Assembly (NCBI GenBank): GCA_046313675.1
Contig: JBKBXU010000220.1
Coordinates: forward strand, 1 to 8,099
Source of the DNA: JBKBXU01 sp046313675
Lineage (GTDB): Bacteria > Bacteroidota > Bacteroidia > Cytophagales > Cytophagaceae
Reading direction: 5' to 3'
DNA: 8,099 nt
The position numbers were made by a program, and so were the translations under genes. The notes beneath the pieces were generated by a model. The model was given only the letters and a program-made list of their open reading frames with translations. It ran no database searches and was not told the origin of the DNA. This document shows positions 1 to 6,616 of the stretch, one piece after another (positions within the stretch are counted from its first letter, which is position 1; every line of letters begins with the position of its first letter).

Positions 1-989
1 CCACAATCATTTACTGCACGAACAGAAACATTGCCGCCGCTACTGCCAAAGGTTACCGTAATACTGGTAGTGTTCTGGCCAGACGTGATGGTTGCTCCGG
101 CAGGAACTGTCCAGTTATAGCCCGTGGCACCATTAACGGTGGCTATACTATAAACAACACCTACTGCACCTGAACATACTGTGCCGTTACCTGCAATAAC
201 TCCTGGTTGTACAGGAATAGGATTAACCGTGATTGATCTCGTTCTGGCTATACTTTCTCCGCAGGCGTTTACCGCACGTACAGAGATGTCTCCACCCGAA
301 GTGCCAAAGTTTACTGTAATGCTATTACTATTGTTGCCCGACGCAATCGTTGCACCTGCAGGAAGTGTCCAGGTATAGCCTGTAGCGCCTGCAACAGTGG
401 GAACGCTGTAGGCAACTCCTGTAGCCCCGGAACAAACTGTGCCGTTACCCGTGATGTTACCCGGCTGCGCAGGAACAGGATTAACTGTTATAGCTCTCGT
501 TCTTGCAGCACTTTCACCGCAGGCATTAACTGCTCTTACTGAGATGTCTCCACCTGAAGTGCCAAAATTTACTGTGATGCTGTTGGTATTATTACCCGAT
601 GCAATCGTTGCCCCCGTAGGAAGTGTCCAGGTATAGCTGGTGGCGCCTGCAACAGCAGGAACACTATAAGCAACTCCCGTAGCGCCGGAACAAACTGTGC
701 CGTTACCGGTCATGGTGCCTGGTTGCGCAGGAACTGTGTTTACTGTTATAGCACGTGAACCAGGTTCTCCATTTCCACAATCGTTAACAGGTGTAACTGT
801 TATATTGCCGCCGGTTGATCCAAAATTAACTATTATTGTCCGTGTTCCTGACCCTGAGGCTATAGTGGCACCAGTAGGAAGAGTCCAGTTATAGGATGTA
901 GCACCTGTAACGGCAGGAATACTATAAGAAACACCTGTTTGTCCGCTGCATACGGTTGTGTTTCCGGTTATTGCGCCAGCATTTTCGGG
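1..989 (-). repeat. Tandem 258-bp repeats encoding 86-residue PKD-like domains (four units, last one cut by the edge)
   Basis: Units lie at 989-732, 731-474, 473-216 and 215-1 (partial), each beginning at a Pro codon (PENAG, PAQPG, PAQPG, PVQPG) with an exact period of 258 bp. Each unit has the pattern ITGNxTVCSGxxGVxYS, then WTxPxGATI, then a TSGGxxSVRAVN-like strand and a TRxITVN-like ending, with paired Cys. By my residue comparison units 2 and 3 differ at 9 of 86 positions (about 90% identical); units 1 and 4 are more diverged. The pattern resembles the PKD-like domain common in secreted Bacteroidota proteins (Pfam PKD_6 type, from memory). Such repeats normally act as spacers or adhesion modules between a catalytic domain and the cell surface. 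Further copies may lie left of the window. Confidence 0.9.
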
Positions 990-3440
990 AAGCGTACAAC
1001 TTGCACACCCGGCTCCAATGCTTGCAACTACAGGTACTCTATCACATGGAACTCCGGTTGTAAAGCGGATGTCATGAAAATACATATACGCATTATTGCC
1101 GCCGCCACCTTCTTTTCCGGTGATCGTCATAATTCCGGAAGGTGTGGAATTATAAGGATAAGCAGCCGTAGTAACATCGCTCCATAATGGGTCACCACTG
1201 ATTGTTCTTCCAGAGATTCGCATTTTAAGATTAGCCCCCCAGGTTGAAGCATTTACCTGTATTCCGGGAGAGAAATTAAAGGTTAAAAACTGGTTACCCG
1301 TACCTGCAGGAGTCATTTCCTGAGAAGTAACCGTCGCCCTTACAGTATTGGAAGCATCCAATATTTGTACAGTCAGCGTACCAGGAGAGGCTCCATAGAC
1401 AGTAAAAGGGACTTTTAACTGGGTAATGTTTATATTTGAGTTTGCAGTAAATAAAAGTCGGTTATCGGCATTAATGCCCCAGTTTACACCAGATCCTAAA
1501 TTATTTGCGGGCCCGACACTCCCACTTGTGGAACTCATGTCCTGTACGTAATAGGTTGTGGTAGTAGAAATTGAAGGGGTAGTAAATGTAAGGGTATTAG
1601 TACCGCCAGCCAAAGGAGTTCCTCCTGTTGGTGCTGCATACCAGTTATATTGACCACCACCGGTAACAGAAAGATTAACCGTTCCGGCCGTAGAGCGACA
1701 ATTGTCATTTGGCACTGCTACTTGTGAAGTAACCGTTGTTTCACTGAATCTGCTCGTGCACCCGGTCGCACTAACAGTAACTCTATAGGTGCCTGCCGTA
1801 CGTACATTCGGCAAGGAAGCACCTGTAGCCCCTGAAATTACTGTACCATTTCGTCTCCATTCGTAAGTCAAACCACTGCCTGCTACTCCTGAATTTAAAG
1901 TAATAGATGAAGGGCTACATAAATTATACGGCCCACCAAGAGACGGCTCGGGAAGTGTACCGGTTACCACCACTTCATCTGACCTAATACACCCGTTATT
2001 ATCCACGGTCACTTCATAGGTTCCTGTCTGAGTAACATTATGGGTATTTGCCGTAGTAGAGTTATTCACCACAATTGTTCCGTTCCTCCTCCAGGTAAAC
2101 CTGATACCTGTACCAGTGGAAATTCCTGAATTAAGCGTTATTGAGGCAACCCCACATAAAGAAACATCCGGGCCCAGGTTGGGAGAATCACAAACAGGAC
2201 CTGTTGAACAAGGATACCAAAAATTTCCTGAGGAAAGGAACATATATAGCACCTTTAAGGAATGTTGGTAATAAGGTCGGTCGTCTAACTGACCTGCTCC
2301 AGGATTCCCGGTGGTTACAGAATTTTGCATCCACCATTGATGAAAGCTATTGGCATCTGTTTGGTTGTTCGCCATTGAGGCTAAACAGAAAGCCCCGACA
2401 AAAGCAGAGTTTCTCCACTGCGATCGAATCGTTCCATCCCTGTTATACCCATCTCTGATATTAGCAATTCCTCCACCGCCAGTCCATCCGCCTTGATTAC
2501 TGGCAGGCGCTTTTACCCAGGTGGTAAGCTTTTTTAACCATGTTTCCGCCTGAGGAGTACCCCACCACATATAATCAACAGCAATTCTCCATGGAGTTCT
2601 GGCAGCATCGTATTGATAAGTATCAGCTCCTCCGCCTCCGCCTTCAGCAACACCACAATTACTTACATTAAGACTACCAGTAGAAGTACACCAGGCTGAA
2701 ACCAGCCCTGTATTTGCATGTGCGTTTCCATTGAGTGTGGTATAGGTGTCATTAGCAGCTTTGGTCCAAAATGCTGCCTGGCCTGGCAAAAACTGAGCAA
2801 AAGCCCGATAATAACCGGGAGAAAAATAAGAAGGGTTTGTACAAGTACATCCACCAAAAGCGTCACCGGGTTTTTGAACGGTAAGGCCACCACAGGTGGT
2901 AAATTCATGGTCTCTGATAGCAGTAATCAAAGCCGTAGCATCCGCAGTGTAATTAAAGGGGGCTGTAGCAGCAGGCCATTGGCAGGCTGCAATTACAAGA
3001 GCCATGGCTGCATCTAAATCTCCATCTGTAGCGCCATTTGCCCCTCCCATTGAGGTACAATCACTGTAGAGCCAATTCATCAGGCCACGACCGTTTCTCC
3101 TGTTTTTATAAAACCTCCATAATCTATCAAATCGGGCTTTATCACCGGCATATGCGGTCAATAACATGCCATAGCCGATCCCTTCCGAAACCGTACGGTT
3201 GCCTCTATCCGGCTCGATAATTCTTGCCGAGTTATCACCGGCACATTCCCTGTAATATCTGGTAATAAATTCATCATATCCTGTTTGAACATGAGCCTGG
3301 GTAACAGTGGTAGGCATAAAGCCATGACCGAATGTTCTGTTCTGAGGAAATGGATAGGTAGGCGCCTGAGCCATCGATACCACTCCGCCTCCCAAAAGGC
3401 ACAACAGAATCAAGAAAACAATGGTATAATTATGTTTCAT
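1..3440 (-). CDS. Secreted multidomain glycoside hydrolase family 8 enzyme (endo-beta-1,4-glucanase/xylanase type), 3' end beyond window
   Basis: One uninterrupted frame of 1146 codons runs from the ATG at 3438-3440 to the left edge; the stop codon is not in the window. Residues 1-26 form a signal peptide (basic MKHN start, hydrophobic core, AQA before PTYP). Residues about 30-413 are a GH8 (alpha/alpha)6-barrel domain: SEGIGYGM carries the expected general acid E86, ATDGDLDAA carries D139/D141/D143, and YDAARTPWR carries D278, the position of the CelA-type (GH8a) base. Eleven cysteines between residues 66 and 417 suggest disulfides. Next come Ig-like repeats 417-498 and 499-577, a CHU_C-associated Ig-like domain 578-635, an unnamed beta-rich module about 636-800, and PKD-like repeats from 818. 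Family knowledge suggests hydrolysis of cellulose, beta-glucan or xylan outside the cell; the substrate cannot be read from sequence. A T9SS C-terminal sorting domain is expected but unseen. No Shine-Dalgarno precedes the start. The GH8 assignment is firm; specificity is not. Confidence 0.94.
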   Translation of the reverse strand, partial: MKHNYTIVFLILLCLLGGGVVSMAQAPTYPFPQNRTFGHGFMPTTVTQAHVQTGYDEFITRYYRECAGDNSARIIEPDRGNRTVSEGIGYGMLLTAYAGDKARFDRLWRFYKNRRNGRGLMNWLYSDCTSMGGANGATDGDLDAAMALVIAACQWPAATAPFNYTADATALITAIRDHEFTTCGGLTVQKPGDAFGGCTCTNPSYFSPGYYRAFAQFLPGQAAFWTKAANDTYTTLNGNAHANTGLVSAWCTSTGSLNVSNCGVAEGGGGGADTYQYDAARTPWRIAVDYMWWGTPQAETWLKKLTTWVKAPASNQGGWTGGGGIANIRDGYNRDGTIRSQWRNSAFVGAFCLASMANNQTDANSFHQWWMQNSVTTGNPGAGQLDDRPYYQHSLKVLYMFLSSGNFWYPCSTGPVCDSPNLGPDVSLCGVASITLNSGISTGTGIRFTWRRNGTIVVNNSTTANTHNVTQTGTYEVTVDNNGCIRSDEVVVTGTLPEPSLGGPYNLCSPSSITLNSGVAGSGLTYEWRRNGTVISGATGASLPNVRTAGTYRVTVSATGCTSRFSETTVTSQVAVPNDNCRSTAGTVNLSVTGGGQYNWYAAPTGGTPLAGGTNTLTFTTPSISTTTTYYVQDMSSTSGSVGPANNLGSGVNWGINADNRLLFTANSNINITQLKVPFTVYGASPGTLTVQILDASNTVRATVTSQEMTPAGTGNQFLTFNFSPGIQVNASTWGANLKMRISGRTISGDPLWSDVTTAAYPYNSTPSGIMTITGKEGGGGNNAYMYFHDIRFTTGVPCDRVPVVASIGAGCASCTLPENAGAITGNTTVCSGQTGVSYSIPAVTGATSYNWTLPTGATIASGSGTRTIIVNFGSTGGNITVTPVNDCGNGEPGSRAITVNTVPAQPGTMTGNGTVCSGATGVAYSVPAVAGATSYTWTLPTGATIASGNNTNSITVNFGTSGGDISVRAVNACGESAARTRAITVNPVPAQPGNITGNGTVCSGATGVAYSVPTVAGATGYTWTLPAGATIASGNNSNSITVNFGTSGGDISVRAVNACGESIARTRSITVNPIPVQPGVIAGNGTVCSGAVGVVYSIATVNGATGYNWTVPAGATITSGQNTTSITVTFGSSGGNVSVRAVNDC
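1041..1535 (-). other. Unassigned beta-rich module (residues ~636-800) in the GH8 protein
   Basis: This stretch begins with SGSVGPANNLGSG and ends near YMYFHDIRFTTGVPCDRVPV. It is rich in alternating hydrophobic residues, Gly, Thr and Asn, and has aromatic positions (W654, F664, F679, Y682, F718, F721, W734, W753, Y785, Y787). That composition is what an eight- to ten-strand beta-sandwich would give. I do not recognise a named carbohydrate-binding family. Its place between the catalytic/Ig region and the PKD-like array, and the surface-type aromatics, make glycan binding plausible, but this is inference. It could simply be another structural domain. Confidence 0.5.
1536..1709 (-). other. CHU_C-associated Ig-like domain within the GH8 protein
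   Basis: Residues about 578-635 show the compact signature YNWYAAPTGGTPL followed by TFTTPSISTTTTYYVQ. This matches, by recall, the short Ig-like domain associated with Cytophaga hutchinsonii C-terminal regions (Pfam Ig_7 type). It commonly occurs in long secreted proteins of Cytophagales and is non-catalytic. It joins the Ig-like pair to the unnamed beta-rich module. Confidence 0.7.
1710..2192 (-). repeat. Two related Ig-like domain repeats within the GH8 protein
   Basis: Residues 417-498 and 499-577 are a diverged pair. Both contain an L-C motif followed by SITLNSG, a WRRNGT motif, a TGTYxVTV-type strand and a following C residue. This is the two-sheet Ig-like/PKD-like pattern often placed directly after catalytic domains in secreted Bacteroidota enzymes. 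The catalytic domain ends at about residue 413 with no long linker, so the first repeat packs close to the barrel. The function is inferred to be structural spacing or weak glycan binding. Confidence 0.75.
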
Positions 3441-3463
3441 ATCCAAATAGTTACATTTTTATT

Positions 3464-3497
3464 CAAAAATATCAATCCAAATTTTATACAGCAGCAA
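3464..3497 (-). promoter_or_regulatory. Candidate Bacteroidota promoter for the GH8 gene
   Basis: On the minus strand, TATTTTTG (3471-3464) fits the -7 consensus TAnnTTTG. A TTG at 3497-3495 lies 23 bases upstream, the outer limit of the 17-23 spacing reported for this phylum. Transcription would begin only about 15-20 bases before the ATG at 3440. The surrounding DNA is A+T-rich, so a chance match is easy and the call is weak. Confidence 0.3.
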
Positions 3498-3519
3498 CAT
3501 GTTAATACGTTAGAAAAGA

Positions 3520-3536
3520 AAAAAGGTAACCTTTTT
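3520..3536. repeat. Palindrome AAAAAGGTAACCTTTTT upstream of the GH8 gene
   Basis: Two perfect 8-bp arms (AAAAAGGT and ACCTTTTT) surround one central base at 3528, about 80-97 bases upstream of the GH8 start codon and just upstream of its candidate promoter. The one-base centre favours a dimeric protein-binding site over an RNA hairpin. It could act as an operator for the hydrolase gene. No regulator gene is nearby, and A- and T-rich arms can arise by chance. Confidence 0.4.
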
Positions 3537-3718
3537 GCCTGGTTTTATTTGTCCAAAAAAATTACATCTATGCTTTTAATACGGAAGAAACTCTTCCATA
3601 AAATTTTAAGCATTGTCGGATAAATTAAGAAAATAAACTGAATTTATCTAATGTTTTTTTGCATTTTTCAAATTATTTTTTAAAACAACCTGAGAATCAA
3701 TCGAATTTTTCAAAAAAA

Positions 3719-3838
3719 ATGAAGCGTGAATTCAGACTTAAAATAGTCATGAGTTTATTAGAAAAAATTGACATATCATCAATCACTAAAGAAGACACAT
3801 ATTTCCTACATCACAAGTTGAATCAACAAATAAGATAA
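3719..3838 (+). CDS. Doubtful 39-residue ORF, no recognised family
   Basis: An ATG at 3719 opens a 39-codon frame ending in TAA at 3836-3838. The product is basic at the start (MKREFRLK) and would form one or two amphipathic helices around SLLEKI and HHKLNQQIR. Amino-acid usage looks protein-like rather than random A/T translation. The ATG is preceded by an eight-A tract (3712-3719), which overlaps its first base; A-rich leaders are common for Bacteroidota starts. It is the only candidate gene in this intergenic stretch and runs opposite to both neighbours. It may be the remnant of a longer lost gene or a chance frame. I assign no function. Confidence 0.2.
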   Translation: MKREFRLKIVMSLLEKIDISSITKEDTYFLHHKLNQQIR

Positions 3839-3918
3839 TAGAAAAGCCTTATTCAGTATTTAATAAAAAAACAGCTATAATAAATAAAAGAAAGGCATTA
3901 AAGATGGAAATTGTTTCA

Positions 3919-6036
3919 TCAGGAAAGAATATTATAAACTAAAAAACTCATCAGATAGGCCAGTGCGGTCATATATACAAACTGCATTGCAGGCCAAGTC
4001 CAGCTTTTAGTTTCCCGATATACTACTGCCAGGGTACTCATACACTGCATAGCCAATACATAAAAAACTAAAAGGGACATACCAAGTGCGGGCGTATATA
4101 AAGGTCTTAAGGTAGCAGGGTTTATTTCATTGCGCATTTTATCTATTAACAAAGTTACCTCTGTGTCAGCATCCCCAAGATTATATATAGTAGCCATAGT
4201 GCCTACGAAAACCTCACGGGCAGCAAAAGAAGTAATTAATGCAATTCCAATTTTCCAATCAAAGCCCAGTGGGCGAATTCCGGGCTCTATGAATTTACCA
4301 AAATGCCCGGCATAGGAGTTTTCAAGCCGTACCTGTTTAATTCCATTTGCAAGTTGTTCCTCATCCCATTGTTCTGCGATGCTCAATGTCAAAATATGTT
4401 CTTCTCCTTTATCCATTTTATCTCCGGGGCCATAAGAGGCCAATACCCATAAAACCAAAGATATTGCCATTATAACCTTACCCGCTTCAAAGACAAAGGT
4501 TTTAACTTTCTCAAATATCGTGTACACTACATTTTTCAGGCGAGGGATTTTATAGGAAGGGTATTCCATAATAAAGAACCCTTTCTCCTTGGTCTTTAAT
4601 ATAAGCTTCATAATCCAGGCTGTTAAAATGGCAGCAACAAAGCCCAATAAATAAAGGCCCATCAAAACAAGTCCCTGAAGGTTAAAAACACCTAAATAAT
4701 ATACTTGGGGAACAACCAGAGCAATTAATATGGTATATACAGGAATTCGGGCAGAACAGCTGATAAAAGGCGTTACAAAAATTGTAATCATCCGTTCTTT
4801 CCAGTTGTCAATATTACGCGTGGCCATGATGGCAGGAACTGCACAGGCAATTCCTGAAACAAGAGGAATAACACTTTTACCATTCATGCCGAATTTCCGC
4901 ATAATTTTGTCCATTAAGAACATTACACGAGACATATAGCCACTTTCTTCAAGTATTGAAACAAAGCCAAACAATATAGCAATCTGTGGAATAAACATAA
5001 GAATTCCACCCAATCCAGCTAAAATTCCATCAGCTAAGAGATTGACCAGAACATTGTCCGGAAGAGTTTCCAGGATGGTTTGCCTTAAAAGCCCTACTCC
5101 GGAGTCAATCAACTCCATTGGGTATTCTGCAAAAGAAAATATTGCCTGAAATATTAAGAAAAGTAGAAACAAAAAAGACAGGTAACCATAAACTTTATGA
5201 GTCAAAACCTTATCAATCTTACCGGACAATGTTTCCCGTTTCTGAACATTAGTCGATTTTACAATACCATCCAAGGCAATATTGATCATTTCATAACGAT
5301 GAACAATTTCTTTAGATTGGACTACAACTGGATTAAAATTATGCCTTGAAAGAATATCCCGAAACTTGTTTTTATCTTCTATGCTTAAAGAGTTAAGGCT
5401 TCTGAATTGATGAGCATATTGCAAAGCCAGGTAAGCATTATCGGACTTTATATGTTCCTTTATTTCCCCGATAGCATCAGGAGCAAATTCTTCAACATTT
5501 ATATAAGGTTCGTGAGGAGTAAAATCCGGATTAGCAATGGCTTGTTTTAATTTGTCCAAGCCCTTTCCATCACGCCCATTAATAGAAACCACAGGAACAC
5601 GAAGAATTTTTTTCGCCTTCTCTATATCTATTTCCAAGCCATCCTTCTCGGCAATATCCATCATGTTAAAAACAAGTATTACTGGAAAACCAAGATCTCT
5701 AATCTGTGTAAACAGCAGTAAGTTTCTTTTCAAATTAGAAGCATCTACCACTACAGTAATAATATCAGGATAATGCGGATCAGTGGGGTTGGTAAGAAAG
5801 TCAAAGACAATTTGTTCATCCCTGGATTTTGGATAAAGACTATAAGTACCGGGAAGATCAATGATTTCGGCTGTTATAAACTCGTGAATCTTACACTTTC
5901 CGGTTTTCCGGTCTACAGTCACACCAGGGAAATTGCCAACCTTTTGGTGTAATCCGGTGAGATGATTGAATAAAGAGGATTTACCTGAATTAGGATTTCC
6001 TATTAAAGCGACTTTAGGATTGGCTTTTAAAGACAT
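3919..6036 (-). CDS. feoB: Ferrous iron transport protein B (FeoB), GTPase-gated Fe2+ permease
   Basis: A complete 705-residue protein of normal family length, located in the inner membrane, that takes up Fe2+ from the periplasm. The N-terminal G domain is intact: G1 GNPNSGKS at 13-20, G2 threonine T40 in PGVTVD, G3 DLPG at 60-63, G4 NMMD at 124-127 and a G5-like SINGRDGKG near 151-159. A helical GDI-type region covers about 170-265. Hydrophobic segments follow from about residue 283 to the end. Three cysteines match the conserved pore and gate positions of E. coli FeoB: C398 (GIACAVP), C427 (PFISCSAR) and C665 (MQCMST). The hydrophilic loop at about 536-585 sits between the two membrane blocks. 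The start lies 7 bases after the feoA stop, so the two are cotranscribed. No feoC follows; many Bacteroidota lack it. Confidence 0.98.
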   Translation of the reverse strand: MSLKANPKVALIGNPNSGKSSLFNHLTGLHQKVGNFPGVTVDRKTGKCKIHEFITAEIIDLPGTYSLYPKSRDEQIVFDFLTNPTDPHYPDIITVVVDASNLKRNLLLFTQIRDLGFPVILVFNMMDIAEKDGLEIDIEKAKKILRVPVVSINGRDGKGLDKLKQAIANPDFTPHEPYINVEEFAPDAIGEIKEHIKSDNAYLALQYAHQFRSLNSLSIEDKNKFRDILSRHNFNPVVVQSKEIVHRYEMINIALDGIVKSTNVQKRETLSGKIDKVLTHKVYGYLSFLFLLFLIFQAIFSFAEYPMELIDSGVGLLRQTILETLPDNVLVNLLADGILAGLGGILMFIPQIAILFGFVSILEESGYMSRVMFLMDKIMRKFGMNGKSVIPLVSGIACAVPAIMATRNIDNWKERMITIFVTPFISCSARIPVYTILIALVVPQVYYLGVFNLQGLVLMGLYLLGFVAAILTAWIMKLILKTKEKGFFIMEYPSYKIPRLKNVVYTIFEKVKTFVFEAGKVIMAISLVLWVLASYGPGDKMDKGEEHILTLSIAEQWDEEQLANGIKQVRLENSYAGHFGKFIEPGIRPLGFDWKIGIALITSFAAREVFVGTMATIYNLGDADTEVTLLIDKMRNEINPATLRPLYTPALGMSLLVFYVLAMQCMSTLAVVYRETKSWTWPAMQFVYMTALAYLMSFLVYNILS

Positions 6037-6043
6037 GGTAAAA

Positions 6044-6274
6044 TTAATGCAGCAATATTGTAGATGCTTCTTCTTTTCTCAGTGAAAGACAGTAACCGGA
6101 AACCTTAATACAAATAGGATCCCCTAAAGGTGCCTTAAAGTTCATTGTTACCTCACATCCGGGAAGACAGCCCATTTCTAATAGTTTTAAAGAAAGAAAC
6201 TCGTCTTTAAAGCAACAAATTGTACCTTTTTCTCCCGGCTTCAGTTCTGCAAGGCTCTTTTGAGGCTCCCCCAT
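6044..6274 (-). CDS. feoA: Ferrous iron transport protein A (FeoA), SH3-like cytoplasmic partner of FeoB
   Basis: A 76-residue protein matching the single SH3-like FeoA domain over its whole length. The family pattern is visible: SLAELKPGEKG at the start, LLEMGCLPGCEV in the middle, then APLGDPICIKVSGYCLSLRKEEA with the typical LR-x-x-EA near the end. FeoA is a small cytosolic protein required for FeoB-dependent Fe2+ uptake, thought to act on FeoB or its GTPase domain. It is a separate gene here, whereas several Bacteroidota carry FeoA fused to FeoB. Four cysteines (residues 20, 21, 35 and 40) plus C55 and C62 are more than usual for such a short protein; whether they bind metal is unknown. 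The ATG at 6274 is preceded by an A-rich stretch, not a Shine-Dalgarno. Confidence 0.95.
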   Translation of the reverse strand: MGEPQKSLAELKPGEKGTICCFKDEFLSLKLLEMGCLPGCEVTMNFKAPLGDPICIKVSGYCLSLRKEEASTILLH

Positions 6275-6324
6275 ATATTTTTTAAGCGTTTTAAATCAAA
6301 ATTAACATCTAAGCCCATAGGAAA

Positions 6325-6354
6325 CAAATGTAGCTTAGCCATTTTTATTACAAA
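6325..6354 (-). promoter_or_regulatory. Bacteroidota-type promoter of feoAB
   Basis: On the minus strand TTTG (6354-6351) is followed after 18 bases by TACATTTG (6332-6325). Together they match the Bacteroidota housekeeping consensus, TTG, a 17-23 base gap and TAnnTTTG. The feoA ATG lies about 50 bases downstream, giving a short leader. I see no classical Fur 19-mer over it, so iron control is not demonstrated from the sequence. Confidence 0.6.
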
Positions 6355-6420
6355 GATTAAATGGTTTTTTTTCTTTTTAGTTCAGCCCCTTTAAGAAAAA
6401 TACGTTCAAACACCGTCGAC

Positions 6421-6453
6421 AATTCAAGAAAAAATCATAATTTTTCTTGAATT
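6421..6453. repeat. Perfect 13-bp inverted repeat between feoA and gltB
   Basis: The arms AATTCAAGAAAAA (6421-6433) and TTTTTCTTGAATT (6441-6453) are exact reverse complements around a 7-base centre. On the plus strand the right arm runs into further T residues. The stem is only 2 G:C of 13, poor for an intrinsic terminator, and no gene upstream on the plus strand would need one. A binding site for a dimeric regulator, or the end of an unseen small RNA, is more plausible. It sits about 65 bases upstream of the feoA promoter and about 150 bases upstream of the gltB -7 candidate. Confidence 0.65.
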
Positions 6454-6605
6454 TTTATTCAAAAAATAAAATTTTTTGTTTCCTGAAGAGTTAAGAATAA
6501 TACCAAATATTATCAATCTTATTAAAAGTTGTATTTTATAAAGAAGTTGCATTTAGATGTAATAAAAAAAATGTTTTATCTTTAAAATTTCTAATCAACT
6601 TTAAG

Positions 6606-6613
6606 TAATTTTG
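6606..6613 (+). promoter_or_regulatory. Candidate gltB -7 element TAATTTTG
   Basis: TAATTTTG is an exact match to TAnnTTTG on the plus strand, about 150 bases before the gltB ATG. No TTG is found 17-23 bases upstream; the best there is TTT at 6581-6583, so only half of the promoter is supported. If it is used, the gltB transcript has a leader of roughly 145 bases. Confidence 0.35.
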
Positions 6614-6616
6614 TAG

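Larger units (their letters stand above)
3441..3918. other. A+T-rich intergenic region between feoB and the GH8 gene
   Basis: These 478 bases lie downstream of the feoB stop codon and upstream of the GH8 start, both on the minus strand. Apart from the promoter candidate, the palindrome and the 39-codon ORF listed separately, I see only A/T-rich sequence with many stop codons in all frames. There is no tRNA, no mobile element end and no convincing intrinsic terminator for feoB. The long gap argues that the GH8 gene is a separate transcription unit from feoAB. Confidence 0.6.

Noticed and set aside
181..894. Three evenly spaced 65-codon plus-strand open frames with similar products
   Set aside because: They lie antisense to the 258-bp PKD-like repeats and inherit their spacing and similarity from them; the minus-strand frame is the coding one.
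1..989. Regular repeats considered as a CRISPR array or satellite DNA
   Set aside because: The repeat unit is 258 bp, in frame, without spacers, and translates into a known type of extracellular domain.
2141..2458. 105-codon plus-strand open frame inside the GH8 gene
   Set aside because: It is antisense to conserved GH8 sequence and has no recognisable domain.
1..3440. Possible frameshift in the long GH8 frame
   Set aside because: The frame defined by the ATG at 3440 is the same one that reads the PKD-like repeats at the left edge, with no internal stop and continuous domain motifs.
3285..3623. 112-codon plus-strand open frame crossing the GH8 start and its upstream region
   Set aside because: Its first part is antisense to the signal peptide and catalytic N-terminus, and its remainder is A/T-rich low-complexity sequence; no family is recognisable.
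3846..3896. GCCTT/AAGGC pairing downstream of feoB considered as its terminator
   Set aside because: The stem is only 5 bp with a loop of about 40 bases, and the flanking bases do not pair; it is no better than chance.
6325..6354. Fur box over the feoA promoter
   Set aside because: No inverted GATAAT-like hexamers are found there; iron regulation is likely from knowledge of feo operons but is not visible.
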